Made by a program: the position numbers and the translations under genes. A stretch of 64,000 bases of DNA from NCBI GenBank assembly GCA_030142905.1, contig JASJOG010000582.1, positions 38,805-102,804 of the forward strand. The letters run 5' to 3'. Position 1 is the first letter of the stretch; every line of letters starts with the position of its first letter. Below are positions 23,111-33,405 of this stretch, in pieces. The stretch is from Heliopora coerulea (taxonomy: Eukaryota; Cnidaria; Anthozoa; Scleralcyonacea; Helioporidae). The notes beneath the pieces are model-generated. The model was given only the letters and a program-made list of their open reading frames with translations. It was not told the origin of the DNA and searched no databases.

Positions 23111-23282
23111 TGAGTATTATAATTATGTACGGTGGTAGTCTGATTAAGAATGCCTGTGTGTGTATAGTTTTGTATGTTTCAGTGCTTCCTTCATTACATA
23201 TGCATGCAACTTGTATATAAGAACTTTCTTCGTTCAAATAAACGCTCTTCTTCTGGTGCTTTGGGAAGTGATATATCTAACA
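23111..23282 (+). repeat. gypsy-2 putative 3' LTR
   Basis: It follows the polypurine tract, begins TGAGTATTAT and can be ended at TCTAACA. It contains a TATA-like TTGTATATAAGAAC and an AATAAA at about 23236. The 5' partner is missing, so the right edge is provisional. Confidence 0.6.
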
Positions 23283-23309
23283 ATATCCAGGTCAAACTTC
23301 CACCCTTTC

Positions 23310-23559
23310 TTAAAGAATTTTCAATTAAAGATTGTCCAGGGCGAGGAGAATCGTCGAAAATTGTTTTGGAACTGCAACCTCGCGTTTTAGAGTCTTTGGA
23401 ATACCTATCATTGCAAAGGTAGACAAAGCAGTTCAAATCACTTAGGCAGTGGTTGTTTTACATAACTTTCTGATGGCCATGAAATCTCCAGAGGACACCA
23501 ACTGTTATTGCCCAATCAATTACACTGACCAAGAATCTGCAGCTGGTCAGCAAAGTGGA
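23310..23559 (+). pseudogene. PIF/Harbinger transposase (DDE_Tnp_4), C-terminal part before copia insertion
   Basis: In the third plus frame the motifs RLSRARRIVENCFG (near 23332), FRVFGIPIIAKV and AVVVLHNFLM are followed by CYCPINYTD. This is the expected region after the last catalytic acidic residue of PIF/HARBI1-type transposases. Stops at about 23329 and 23443 show decay. The protein is cut at 23559 by the copia element and resumes at 27963. Confidence 0.78.
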
Positions 23560-23700
23560 TGATAAAAGTTTTATTTAAGGTAGATTTACTACATGAGACA
23601 ACTACACCATAGCAAGACAGATCACAAGGACAGAAACACAATAACAGGAAGTTCTACTGTCAACTCAACACGAGTCACACCCTTCATCACATTCTCAACA
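23560..23700 (-). repeat. copia 3' LTR (in coding orientation) with polypurine tract
   Basis: A purine-rich tract, AAGTGGGAG on the minus strand (23701-23709), abuts the LTR inside the element, as expected for the plus-strand primer. Confidence 0.9.
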
Positions 23701-23769
23701 CTCCCACTTGACCAGTGTTATAATTCTATATCGTAAAATGTATCGTGACTCTAATTAAGGTAATTGTTG

Positions 23770-25430
23770 CACACCAATCTTGCGACGTAATTCAACGAAC
23801 TTCGGTTTCGATAGCGGCTTTGTCAAAATGTCTGCCACCATCTTCTCTGTTGGGCAATAAACAAGACGAACATCTTTCTTTTCGACAGCTTCCCGTACAA
23901 AATGATATTTAATATCAATATGCTTCGTTCGTGAGTGATTCTTCGGATTCTTCGTCAGAGCTATTGTCCCTAATTATCCTGATGTACGACAGTTGCATCT
24001 TTCTGCTTGAATCTAATGCTGGCAAGCAAATGCCGTAGCCAAACAGTTTCTTGAGCTGCCGCACATAATGCCACGTACTCAGCTTCGGTTGAAGATAGAG
24101 CAACAACTGTCCGTCTTTTTGATTTCCAGGAGATGGTAACATTTCCCAGCTGAAAGACATACCCAGTTGTAGACTTTCTTAACGTCACATCACCAGCCCA
24201 ATCAGCATCTGCATACCCACAGAGTTAAATTCTTCATCACTAGACGCTTCAAATTTTAGACCATAGTCCAATGTTCCTTTGATATATCGGAAAATTCTTT
24301 TTATTCTGAGCAAGTGCTCTTGGCTAAGATTCGATGACAAATCCGGTCTTGTCGCAATCGCAGCGTAGGTAAGGGATCCAATTGCTGCCTGATATTCTCT
24401 TGTTTTCATAGGAGTTCCTCCATCTGCCAGTTTTTCATATTTCTTTCCAGTTTCCATTGGAGTTGATACCGGTTTGCATTCGTACATTCCAAATCTTTTG
24501 AACACGCTTTCTAGATAGGTTTTCTGGCTAATCGTGAGTTCCTTTGCTGCTCTGTTTCGTCTGACTGACATACTGAGGCAATGATGAATTTCGCCCAAAT
24601 CTTCCATGTTGCTTTCAACTTAGCCTTTTCCATTTTTAACATCTGGACATCGTTGGAAGCTAACACGACGTCATCGACATACAAGGCAATGATCATCAGA
24701 CATTTCTTTCCATCTTTAACTTCCGTTTTTGAGTAGACACATGGATCGGCACTACTTTGAACATATCTTAATACTTTCAAGAATTGATCCATAGCGACAT
24801 TCCAGCATCTGGCTGATTGCTTCAGACAGTAGAGACTCTTTTGCAATTTACACACCATATCCGGTTGATCTTTATTGCATAGCCTTCTGGTTGTTTCATG
24901 TAAATTTCCTTTTCAAGTTCACCATTTAAAAATGCAGTTTTAACGTCCATTTGATGAACCTCTAGATCAAGCTGGTTTGCAATTGCCAGAACAGTTCGGA
25001 TGGAATTGTATCTTGCAACAGGGACGAATACTTCATCATAATCTTCTCCAGGTTCTTGAGAATATCCTTGAGCTACCAAACGAGCCTTGTAGAGGCTAAC
25101 TGTTCCGTCAGCGTTCCTTTTTATTTTAAAAACCCACTTGCATCCAACGACATTCTTGCCTTCAGGTAACTCTATCAAATCCCAGGTGTTGTTATTCAGC
25201 AATGATTCATATTCACGGTCAGCTGCTTCTTTCCACTGCTTTGAATTCTTTCCATTGAGAGCTTCATTGATACTCTTTGGTTCTTCGGTATCTGTAGCAG
25301 CAATAGAGGCATAATGCAGATTATTCCACCATTCACCTGTAATACAACCAAGTCGGTCAGGAGCTACTCTGTTTCTTTGAGGTCGTTGCGGTTCAGCTTC
25401 GGGTGCATTGCGCTCTTCCTTTTACACCTT
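23770..25430 (-). pseudogene. copia RT and RNase H, frameshifted
   Basis: The reading begins near 25430 and passes EWWNNLHYASIAA, then LLNNNTWDLIELPEGKNVVG (near 25190). RT shows the VHQMDVKTAFLNGELEKEIY segment (near 24950), KLQKSLYCLKQSARCW (near 24840) and ALYVDDVVLAS (near 24680). RNase H follows with [21 protein letters not shown] (near 24080) and a tail containing HIDIKYHFVREAVEKKDVRL, ADILTKPLSKPKF. Frame changes fall near 25400, 24860, 24600, 24190 and 23960. Confidence 0.88.
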
Positions 25431-26559
25431 CTACATGATTTTCATTGTGTTCATCATTGGCAATGGCATCATCATCTCCAAAATACACAACGTCAGACTC
25501 TGAATTTTCCAAATTAATCATCAGTTTTGAAGACTGTCTTTCACGATCCGTCAGTTCACCGGTAAAAGTATTTTCCAGGAATATTACGTCTCGACTTCTA
25601 AGCATCTTCTTCGTTTCGGGATTATAGAGCTTGTAACCTTTACTGTTGTTTGGGTAACCCACGAAAATGCATCGTGAAGACTTCTTGTCTAGCTTCTTTC
25701 TCTTGGCATCCGGTACATGAACATATGCACTGCATCCAAATACTTTTAGGTGACTAACGTTCGGTTTCTGATTGTACCATCGTTCGTAAGGTGTTACGTC
25801 CTTCAAAAAGGATGTTGGACTTCTGTTGCGTAAATAAACAGCTGAAGATACGGCCTCTGCCCAGAAATTCAAAGGGAGTTTTGCATGATACAGCATAGAT
25901 TTAACAGTCTCCATAATTGTACGATTCATGCTTTCTGAGACACCGTTTTGTTGAGGAGTGTAAGGAATGGTATCTTCTTTCTTTATCCCACGGCTCTTAC
26001 AATACTGAACAAACTTTTCGGAGTTGTATTCTTTTCCATTATCTGACCGTAGAATCTTTCCACGTTTTCCAGTGTGATTTTCAGCCAACTCAACAAATTC
26101 TTTGAACTTGTCCAGTACTTCACTCTTGTGCTTTATCATGTATACAGTTCTATACTTTGAATAATCATCGATGAATGTGACGAAGTATCTGGAACCTCCT
26201 AATGAATTAACGCTCATCGGGCCACATACATCACTGTGAATAATTTCTAGTGGCTCGATGCTTTTATGCTGACTTTTCTTAGGAAAGGAGTTACGGTTTT
26301 GCTTGCCAAGGGTGCAGCCTTCACAATTCTGATCAAATTTACCCTTTGGATGAAGAGTTAAACCATTCACCATGGATTTATTATTCAACAACTTCAGATT
26401 TTCATAACCCAGATGGCCAAAACGGTAATGCCACAATGACGGGGTGCTATCTTTGTCTTCAGACGATCCAAAGCAACATGATTCTTTGGGCTCTGAATTC
26501 AGCTTATACAATTTCCCATGCTTGTGTCCAATACTATACGTTTTATCGTTAATTATCAC
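25393..26559 (-). CDS. copia integrase
   Basis: A 388-residue open frame. The N-terminal zinc-binding part (LWHYRFGHLGYENL, CEGCTLGKQ) precedes the catalytic core with D (IHSDVCGPM, near 26235), D (LRSDNGKEYN, near 26045) and E (NGVSESMNRT, near 25930). The GKQNRNSFPK and YVHVPDAKRKKLDKKSSRCI segments are typical of copia. In the intact element it is part of a polyprotein. A TAA at 26596-26598 separates it from gag-protease. Confidence 0.9.
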   Translation of the reverse strand: MIINDKTYSIGHKHGKLYKLNSEPKESCCFGSSEDKDSTPSLWHYRFGHLGYENLKLLNNKSMVNGLTLHPKGKFDQNCEGCTLGKQNRNSFPKKSQHKSIEPLEIIHSDVCGPMSVNSLGGSRYFVTFIDDYSKYRTVYMIKHKSEVLDKFKEFVELAENHTGKRGKILRSDNGKEYNSEKFVQYCKSRGIKKEDTIPYTPQQNGVSESMNRTIMETVKSMLYHAKLPLNFWAEAVSSAVYLRNRSPTSFLKDVTPYERWYNQKPNVSHLKVFGCSAYVHVPDAKRKKLDKKSSRCIFVGYPNNSKGYKLYNPETKKMLRSRDVIFLENTFTGELTDRERQSSKLMINLENSESDVVYFGDDDAIANDEHNENHVEGVKGRAQCTRS

Positions 26560-26595
26560 CTTACAAAATTGGCCCTTAAATTGAACTTCAACACC

Positions 26596-27708
26596 TTACT
26601 CTATCATTGAGGGAAGTGACATTAACTTATTTCGTATTTTTGGAACATAAAGTACGTAATGGAGCGCAAAATTCACTTTCCTTGCACCGTCAAAAACTGA
26701 TATGTTTACAGTACCTTTTCCATAAGCATACAATGCATGATTGTCTGCAAGTTTAACTTGTACTGGATTTCTGAATGCGATGTAACTCGTCATGCCTTTT
26801 TTATCTGGAGTCATGTGCTGCGAAGCTCCAGAATCAATCCACCATTCGTTTGGTGTTGCTGCAGAGTAACTTGATAAGGCAACTTCAGGACTTTTAACCT
26901 TTGATTCTTGCATACTTTCAACTCTATTCGCAGATTCGTCGAGCGATGACTTCTTCGCATCCGCCTTCTTTTTGTAGCAATCTTTTACAAAATGGCCTTT
27001 CTTCTTACAGTAGTGGCATCTAAACTTCTTCGTGTCAGCCTTCTTTTGTTTGGCGGATTTACGGCTAAGTAGAGCATCTTGGCGCGTTTCGCTATTTCCG
27101 ATTTTGGAACTTTCGCCATCCATTTTGTCGAATTCATGAATTAATCTGTCACGTACGTAGTCCCACTTCAGTTTGTCTTCTGCAATTCTTTCCAATGCCG
27201 TTATCAAAGAGTTGTATTCCTCAGGAAGACTACTTATCAAAATGATGACCAAATCTTTCTCGTCCACTGCATCATCTACTGCTTCCAAGTGTTCAGACAG
27301 ACTTTTGATGTAATTGACATGATCGATCATGCTTGTACCTTCTTCCATACGAGCGGAGTAAAGTTTTCTACGATAAAATATCTTGCAAGATAGAGATTTC
27401 TTCTGAAAATGGCTTTCAAGGTTTTCCCAAGCTTCCTTCGCGTTGCTGGCTGAGCGTACATAAATTTGTAAATTTGTTGCAACAGATAAGCATACCGACG
27501 CGACTGCCAAATTTTCTCTCTTCTTAAATTTTCTTTGCTCTTCCGTTGTTGCATCATCTCCCAGTGTCTCAGTTCCCGTAGTAATATCCCACAGATCTTT
27601 TCCAATAAGATACATTTTCATCTGAAACTTCCATCTATGATAATTTTCTCCATTTAATTTTTCAACTTTCAAGGCGTTGACGTCCGTCGCCATTTCGATA
27701 AGTGACAA
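26596..27708 (-). CDS. copia gag and protease start
   Basis: Start Met at 27708 (MSLIEMATDVNALKVEKL), about 110 bp inside the 5' LTR. Gag contains NYHRWKFQMKMYL and a long helical UBN2-like domain. A single CCHC knuckle, CHYCKKKGHFVKDC, lies near 27010. Protease shows WWIDSGASQHMTPD near 26850. The stop at 26596 takes the place where copia proteins continue in frame, so it looks like a nonsense mutation. Confidence 0.92.
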   Translation of the reverse strand: MSLIEMATDVNALKVEKLNGENYHRWKFQMKMYLIGKDLWDITTGTETLGDDATTEEQRKFKKRENLAVASVCLSVATNLQIYVRSASNAKEAWENLESHFQKKSLSCKIFYRRKLYSARMEEGTSMIDHVNYIKSLSEHLEAVDDAVDEKDLVIILISSLPEEYNSLITALERIAEDKLKWDYVRDRLIHEFDKMDGESSKIGNSETRQDALLSRKSAKQKKADTKKFRCHYCKKKGHFVKDCYKKKADAKKSSLDESANRVESMQESKVKSPEVALSSYSAATPNEWWIDSGASQHMTPDKKGMTSYIAFRNPVQVKLADNHALYAYGKGTVNISVFDGARKVNFALHYVLYVPKIRNKLMSLPSMIE

Positions 27709-27802
27709 AACCAGGTTTCTGTGTCGCGAACCAAGACTTCAAGTGTTATTCGAAGAAAAAACCATGAGATAGCAACATTTCGATAAAAATTTCTTTAGTG
27801 AT

Positions 27803-27816
27803 CTGGGCCCATAACC
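27803..27816 (-). promoter_or_regulatory. copia primer-binding site, initiator tRNA-Met anticodon-arm type
   Basis: The plus-strand sequence CTGGGCCCATAACC abuts the 5' LTR. It equals the anticodon stem-loop of initiator tRNA-Met, and its complement is the site used by Drosophila copia, which primes from a half-tRNA. The positional fit is exact. Confidence 0.85.
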
Positions 27817-27957
27817 TGATAAAAGTGTTATTTAAGGTAGATTTACTACATGAGACAGCTACACTACAGCAAGACAGATCACAAGGACAGAAGCACAATA
27901 ACAGGAAGTTCTATTGTCAACTCAACACGAGTCACACCCTTCATCACATTCTCAACA
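27817..27957 (-). repeat. copia 5' LTR (in coding orientation)
   Basis: 141 bp, about 96% identical by eye to the other LTR, and flanked on the right by GTGGA. Confidence 0.93.
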
Positions 27958-27962
27958 GTGGA

Positions 27963-28163
27963 TAGTGGAGAAGAGAGGGAAATGTGAATGAAGGGTTGGT
28001 TTCAATTTGTACAAATGGCTCAAACAACCGCTCTAAAAGTGCTAAAAATGTCCGTGATGATTTCGAGGACTATTTTAATTCTCAAGAAGGATCAGTCAGC
28101 TGGCAATTGGACATGGTCACCTGTACATCAAATGCGTTTAATGAAAGGTTATTTGTAATATAG
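27963..28163 (+). pseudogene. PIF/Harbinger transposase C-terminus, after the copia insertion
   Basis: The motif NNRSKSAKNVRDDFEDYFNS (near 28025), followed by GSVSWQLDMV, is the usual C-terminus of PIF-type transposases. The stop is TAG at 28161-28163. It continues the protein interrupted at 23559; the frame is disturbed near 28000. Confidence 0.75.
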
Positions 28164-28859
28164 TAGGCAATGGAACTGCTTAGTAATGTTTATATTGGTA
28201 TTACTTTCTGCAAGACATTAAATTTTGTTTTTGATTAAGTTGTCTTTATTTAACACAATATGAATACTCAAGAAAAAATCTTGCAAACTTTGTGTTACAA
28301 TACAGTGAAAAAATAAGAAAATAGAACTACAAACTGTGCAAACCAGGAAGAACAGTCGGTTTTTTCATTAGTTGCTATTAAGATTATCACCAAACTCCAA
28401 ATGAAACAACTGATTTACCCTCAATTTTGCAAGTCTATTTTTCTTCAAAGGAAACTTTTTTAATATTGGCACAAGGCTCTTCCAAAATGTATCTTCATTC
28501 TTATGATCCACAACAGCAGTAGCATCTGATGGGGAATCTTGCATATCTTCTGGTGTTTTTATCAATAAAGTATCAACTGCATTAGACATTTCAGCTTTTG
28601 ACTAAGTATACTTAGCTGGCACTTGACGAATTACTGTTGTTGGTAATTTTCTTTTTCCTGTCTCAGGGGTCGAACAATTCCCAGTTAATGGCACGAAGTC
28701 TAAAGGTTCACGAGAGGACATTGATGATGTTGAGGAAAAAGGCGACGGAACCTCTTGAGAAAATACACCTTCCACTCTAATTGATGATGTTATGTTACTT
28801 TTCTGTAGGTTTTAAGAGAGATGAATGATCGTCAAGCCCTGTACTCATAAAACGATACT

Positions 28860-28935
28860 GAGCCCCAGACGGGGATCGAACCCACAACCTTCTGATGACC
28901 GGTGAGACTCTCTAACCATTGAGCTACCGAGACTC
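28860..28935 (-). repeat. tRNA-like head of SINE copy 2
   Basis: On the minus strand it reads GAGTCTCGGTAGCTCAATGG at the A box and GGGTTCGATCCCC at the B box. A 7-bp acceptor-like stem forms with wobble pairs. The anticodon arm does not pair cleanly, so this is a SINE promoter, not a working tRNA. Confidence 0.75.
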
Positions 28936-29410
28936 AGATGGTGAGCTAAGGTGTAAGTTCGATATATATGTGCGACCTAAGCGGAAGGCATTATATATTA
29001 GTAATGATTGATGCATTTTTTTTGTTTGAGAAACGTGAGAGCTTGGATATATATTGAGAGAGATGAATGATCGTCAAGCCCTGTACTCAGAAAACGATTC
29101 TGAACCCGTCGCACATATATATCGAACTTGCCCCTTAGCTCACCATCTGAGTCTCAATAAAGTAAATGGTTTGAACCTGGGAGAATCGTGACATGTTTGT
29201 GGAGGTTGATCGTTCAGGGTAGTGTAGTCTTGAGAAAGACTGTTGGTGAAAGTGACTGACTTTTCAATAGCCCTAACGGCGGTCATCTTCAGAGTCAAAA
29301 GGACTGAAGATGACCGCCGCTAAGACTGTAGAAACTTCAGTCACTTTCACCCACAGTCTTTCTCAAGACTACACTAACCAGGACAATCAACTTCCACAAA
29401 CATGTCATCT

Positions 29411-29486
29411 GAGTCTCGGTAGCTCAATGGTTAGAGCGTCTCACTGGTCATCAGAAGGTTGCGGGTTCGATCCCCGTCTGGGGCTC
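29411..29486 (+). repeat. tRNA-like head of SINE copy 3
   Basis: A box TAGCTCAATGG at 29420-29430, B box GGTTCGATCCC at 29464-29474. The body that follows ends in CTCAAACAAAAAAA, a short A-rich tail. Confidence 0.8.
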
Positions 29487-30939
29487 AGAATCGTTTTCTG
29501 AGTACAGGACTTGACGCTCATTCATCTCTCTTAAGATATATCCAAGCTGTCACGTTTCTCAAACAAAAAAACTGCGTTTCTGTAGGTTTGTTGACAACCA
29601 TGTCAATCAGAAAACCCATTTGATCAAAATATTTACATTTAGGTAACTTAGAGGCTGCTGCTCCAGATTTTGTTGCCTTAGATCTTCGATCAAGACACTT
29701 CTTCAGGTTGTCTTTTAGGTATTTCAATTAGGTTTTGCGAAATTCCACTACGAGCACAAAAACAAATAACTTTAAAAAAACAATCAACTAGGTAGACAGA
29801 TTGTTCAATTGCAGAGATCAGAGAAATTCTGAAAATTTGTATCTGTTGGTTTTCTTTTTATACACATATATATCAAACAGTGCTTTCTTTTTACCATTTT
29901 AAGTAAGGAAAATGCTTACAGGCAGGTATCTTGGGTGGTGGCTTAAACAACAAAGTTTAGAAAAATGAAGCCACGATTTTTCTTTTAATTAATGAAATAG
30001 TGGATTATAGGGACAAATAAAATAGTCCACTATGTTATGTAAAAAGAGTTAAAATGCTAAACTGAATGTCTTAAATAATACCAAATATGCAAATGTCTAT
30101 ACTCTGTACAATTAAAAAGTCCCATGTGTCCACTAAACCATATACACAATGCATTGTGCATATGGTTACAGTTCATTGCAGTTATACAGTACTTACCATC
30201 TTTATTAAACAGACTTGATAGCTTTTACCATGAATTATTCTTTGCATTTTTGTCCTTATACGACGAGAGGAATGTGTTCCAAAGACAACCAAACTCCCGA
30301 ATCTGTTCGATAAATATGTCCGTGTCAAAATAAATATGTTGGTTAGCTTCCTCGGTGGGCGCTGCATTCAAGTCTATTTCCCCTTCGGTATATAATGAAT
30401 CTTCGCAAGACTCTGTCTCTAGAGAAGTTCTTTGTCGTTGTTGTTGAGACACATAAATAAATTCTGTTAAAGAGTTTACATCGATTGTATTTGTTTCCAC
30501 ACTTTGTGGTCTTCCCTCTACACTATTCACTGAATTATCAAGACACTCTTGAGAAGCTCTTTGTCGTTGTGTTTGTGACATAGAAAGGAATTCACTTAAA
30601 GAGTTCACACCGAACGTGTCCATTATCAATGTATTGCGTGCTTCCTTCAATATTGCGTTTCTTTTGCACGATTTGATTGGATACTTCATTTCAGTGGAGT
30701 GGCGGAAGCGAAAATATTCGGATCACTTTCAACTTTTTGGTGTCTCCGCCAATGTCGCTATGCGGAAAAAAGTACGCTAATGCGCATGCTTGAAATCAAT
30801 TTTCCATCAGAAAATGCATTCCGAGCGAAAAATTCCGTCTAGTAGAAAACCGGCTTTACTTAGATTACTTGGGTCCGCATTGAAGCAAATTAATTTGGCC
30901 TCGTTCTTTTTCCTCCGTGTTCACATTTTGTAGCAACGC

Positions 30940-32130
30940 TTTGACTTGGCTATTTCTCATGAACATGAACAAACGACGTTACGGGAACTCTGTTGTTGTC
31001 AGGACATTAACTAAGCGACTGAGTGTAAACGACATTCTTCGCTGAAGTTGAGGCGATGCTGATTTGTATGAATGGAGATTTTTCAAGTTCTGGTAATCAC
31101 TTAACTAAGATACACGATCACAGGTACGTCTGAATCGAGTAGCTTTGAAATGCAAATTTTGAGAACGAAATAGTTTTGAGCAGCTTTCAGTTGTGGCTTC
31201 CTGACTTTACTCTTTCCTAATAGAAACTTGTTGGTTCAAATATTGTCACCTGGATTTTGCTAGTGTTTAATGGTAAAGTAGAATGAGGATTCTGGTTCAT
31301 TCATCTCTGTAGGACGATGGCTTTTGAATATTACATAGTACTTATCCGGATTGCGTTCATGGTCGATTATTGGAGAAGTGGGATAAAACATTCAGCATCC
31401 CAAAGACTTGTCCTGGACTGAAAGTCTTTGGATTCTTTCTCCGCTTTCCACACAAGGATTTCATTGCCTTTTTCAGGATCTTTTTCCCTATGAAATGTCG
31501 CCCCACGAAAGACATCGGATTTGTTTCTGGCTTTTAAACAAGAAAGCAAGGCAAACAGCGGCAAGGATTTCTTTCATCATGCTTTCATAAGGATTTTGAA
31601 ACCTCAGAAGAAATTTTAAAGGTTCAATGCAGTTCTCTTTCTGTAAATATACCGTTGAATCGTTTGTGTTGAGGTGCTGCTGAACGTTTTGATGAAAATA
31701 CGTAAGAGTTGAAGGTTTGTTCGCTACGCCATTTTTCCCTTTTACGAAAGTTTTACAGCGGTAAAAACTACGTTTTAATTTTGCTTCCCTCTACTTGTTC
31801 TTCTTTCGAAAAAACTTGGATAAGGTTTGTTTGTCGTATTTTGTTGTATGCTTTGTATTATCCAATTTTTGGTCAACAATAAGAATGCAGAACTTGTTCA
31901 TGTCTTTGTTTATTTCGTCGGTTTCGTAAATCGTTTCACCATCGTCACCAAAGCCTTGTACCTCCAGATGAAAACTTAACATAAATCTTCATCATAGCAC
32001 TTCTATTAGAAATTTGTAATTAACTTTGAGAAAATTTAGGATTTATCAGTTTCTTAAGACAAAAAATATCAATAAAATTTTTCAACCATGAACTGTCCGA
32101 AATACTGCATTTGACCGGTAACCTGCCAAA
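30940..32130 (+). repeat. Interspersed repeat family, copy C
   Basis: Collinear with copy B from GTAGCAACGCTTTGACTTGG (30952) through ACAGGTACGTCTGAATCGAG (31130) and GGATTGCGTTCATGG (31350). It continues with the TTTGGTCAACAATAAGAATG block (31868) and the CTTCATCATAGCACTTC block (31988). Similarity is moderate with many indels. No shared ORF; non-autonomous element of unknown class. Confidence 0.6.
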
Positions 32131-32769
32131 ATGTTACTCTTTTAAGACGGAAAGTCTTGCCATCTAACAAAAAAATTTTTCTTTAAAGCAAAAAAATTGA
32201 TAAGTTTAATCCGAAAAGAATATGAAATACCTCACTATCGCAACTAATACAGGGTTTTGATACGAACATCCATCGTTTAGCAGTAGAATTGTCAGAATGG
32301 ACCTCATCATTTGTCAAACCGTTAAAGGTTATTCTAACCAAACGTTTTGTTTTAATAAAACCGAATCGAAATTTTGAATTAAAATATGACGACGAGCAAT
32401 TTAAATATAAAATACTTTCCAGTTTGGGTTCTTAATATATGACGCCATATGTTGTGTTTTTCTTGTATTGCATTCCCACTTCTAGTTGTAGTAAGGACGA
32501 TTGGTCTTTTTGACAATTTTGAAAAATTATCAATGTTACATGGATTCTCAAGAGACGTATTGGAAAGGTGAGTGAGGGTTTGTCACGTATAAGGATTTCT
32601 AGTTGGAGTGAGTATTAAAGTTTTGGTTCCCCTACAAAAATGAATTTCATCAGAAAGCTAAATGTATGTTGACTGGCTCGGTTGCTCTCTATAATCAACT
32701 GAAACAGTCACTACAGTTTTTAATTTCAAATTTCGGTATTTTAATATTGAATATCGTAATATTACACTG
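32131..32769. other. No recognisable gene
   Basis: AT-rich sequence without family-like ORFs, RNA genes or repeats seen elsewhere in the window. Confidence 0.5.
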
Positions 32770-33190
32770 TTGCACACACCCCTCCCACCCAGTCCTCACG
32801 TCCTGGTCTTAAAACTGATATACGGGAACTTTGATAACTAAAGTACGTGCTCCTTCTTAAGAGATCGGAGGATTTTGGTCCTTGAAATAGGTGCTTTTTA
32901 TAACTGATATAAAAGTGCATTAAAATAGGGTACTTAACATACGGCACTTTGGGTTCTTTTATTGGGTACCCTTTATATAGGGTACTTTGGTCACTGAAAT
33001 AAGGGATCTTCATACTAGAACTGCACACCATGCAGTCTACAAAATAAGGGCCCTCTGCGATTGATAATAGGGAGTTGAAGAAGACTTTGGTCACTGGAAT
33101 ACGGGCCCTACATAAATGATATGGAGAGTTTAGTCACTGAAATCGAAGCCTTTCATTACCGAGATTGGGACTTCGATCACTTAAAGTTTG
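32770..33190. repeat. Degenerate minisatellite, unit about 44 bp
   Basis: Roughly nine diverged units share the core TTTGGTCACTGAAATA, then GGG and CCT-type blocks and a TGATAT spacer. Clear instances lie near 32990, 33088 and 33130. The spacing varies by several bases. Confidence 0.7.
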
Positions 33191-33405
33191 TCATAGTACC
33201 CCTTCATCTTGTCATTGGGGGTGTAACAAATAAAATATTCATATAAAAATATATTTACAAAAGATACAAAAAGATGCTGGGAAAACCAATCTAATTTATG
33301 GTAAGGACAACTTTTGCTATAAGGCACCATTATTCACTACTTAATATCATGTCTGGTATTGCTTGTAATTATGTCGTATTTCAAAACTTATTTAAGATTT
33401 CATAC

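Larger units (their letters stand above)
19545..23282 (+). mobile_element. Second Ty3/gypsy element (gypsy-2), 5' truncated
   Basis: It starts just before protease and lacks gag and the 5' LTR. It runs through RT, RNase H and integrase, is interrupted by a SINE (22424-22660), and ends with a polypurine tract AAAGGGAGGG (23101-23110) and a putative 3' LTR. Its right flank is the PIF/Harbinger transposase. It is therefore probably an insertion into that element whose left half was lost. Confidence 0.82.
23560..27957 (-). mobile_element. Ty1/copia LTR retrotransposon with target duplication
   Basis: Two 141-bp LTRs (23560-23700 and 27817-27957) start TGATAAAAG and end CTCAACA on the plus strand. 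They differ at about six positions. The 5-bp duplication GTGGA lies at 23555-23559 and 27958-27962. The coding strand is minus, with order gag, protease, integrase, RT, RNase H, as in copia. It sits inside the PIF transposase coding sequence. Confidence 0.95.
28813..29576. mobile_element. Composite SINE/foldback insertion with 13-bp target duplication
   Basis: The segment is bounded by TTTCTGTAGGTTT at 28800-28812 and 29577-29589. It has a minus-oriented SINE on the left (tRNA-like 28860-28935), a plus-oriented SINE on the right (tRNA-like 29411-29486), and rearranged SINE pieces at 29045-29160. An imperfect palindrome occupies 29190-29405 (for example AGTCTTGAGAAAGACTGT versus its reverse near 29360). 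The long target duplication indicates insertion by LINE-type retrotransposition. Confidence 0.8.
28368..30689 (-). pseudogene. MADF-BESS protein of the PIF/Harbinger element, split and interrupted
   Basis: Start Met near 30689. A low-complexity N-terminal part has two similar SLSEFLSMSQTQRQR / SLTEFIYVSQQQRQR segments. Exon 1 ends with the MADF opening (DIFIEQIREFGCLWN, SYKDKNAKNNSW) before a GTAAAA donor near 30229. Exon 2 (about 29742-29577) resumes MADF (KYLKDNLKKCLDRRSK, SGAAASKLPKCKYFDQMGFL) with one TAA. The final part (28815-28368) ends with a BESS motif (FWKSLVPILKKFPLKKNRLA). MADF/Myb-like proteins are the known partners of PIF transposases. A 764-bp SINE composite separates MADF from BESS, and a TAG lies near 28607. 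It converges with the transposase. Confidence 0.75.

Noticed and set aside
28860..29486. tRNA genes at 28860-28935, 29411-29486, 22499-22574 and 34117-34192
   Set aside because: A and B boxes are good, but anticodon arms are not properly paired and each head continues into a SINE body. They were called SINE promoters.
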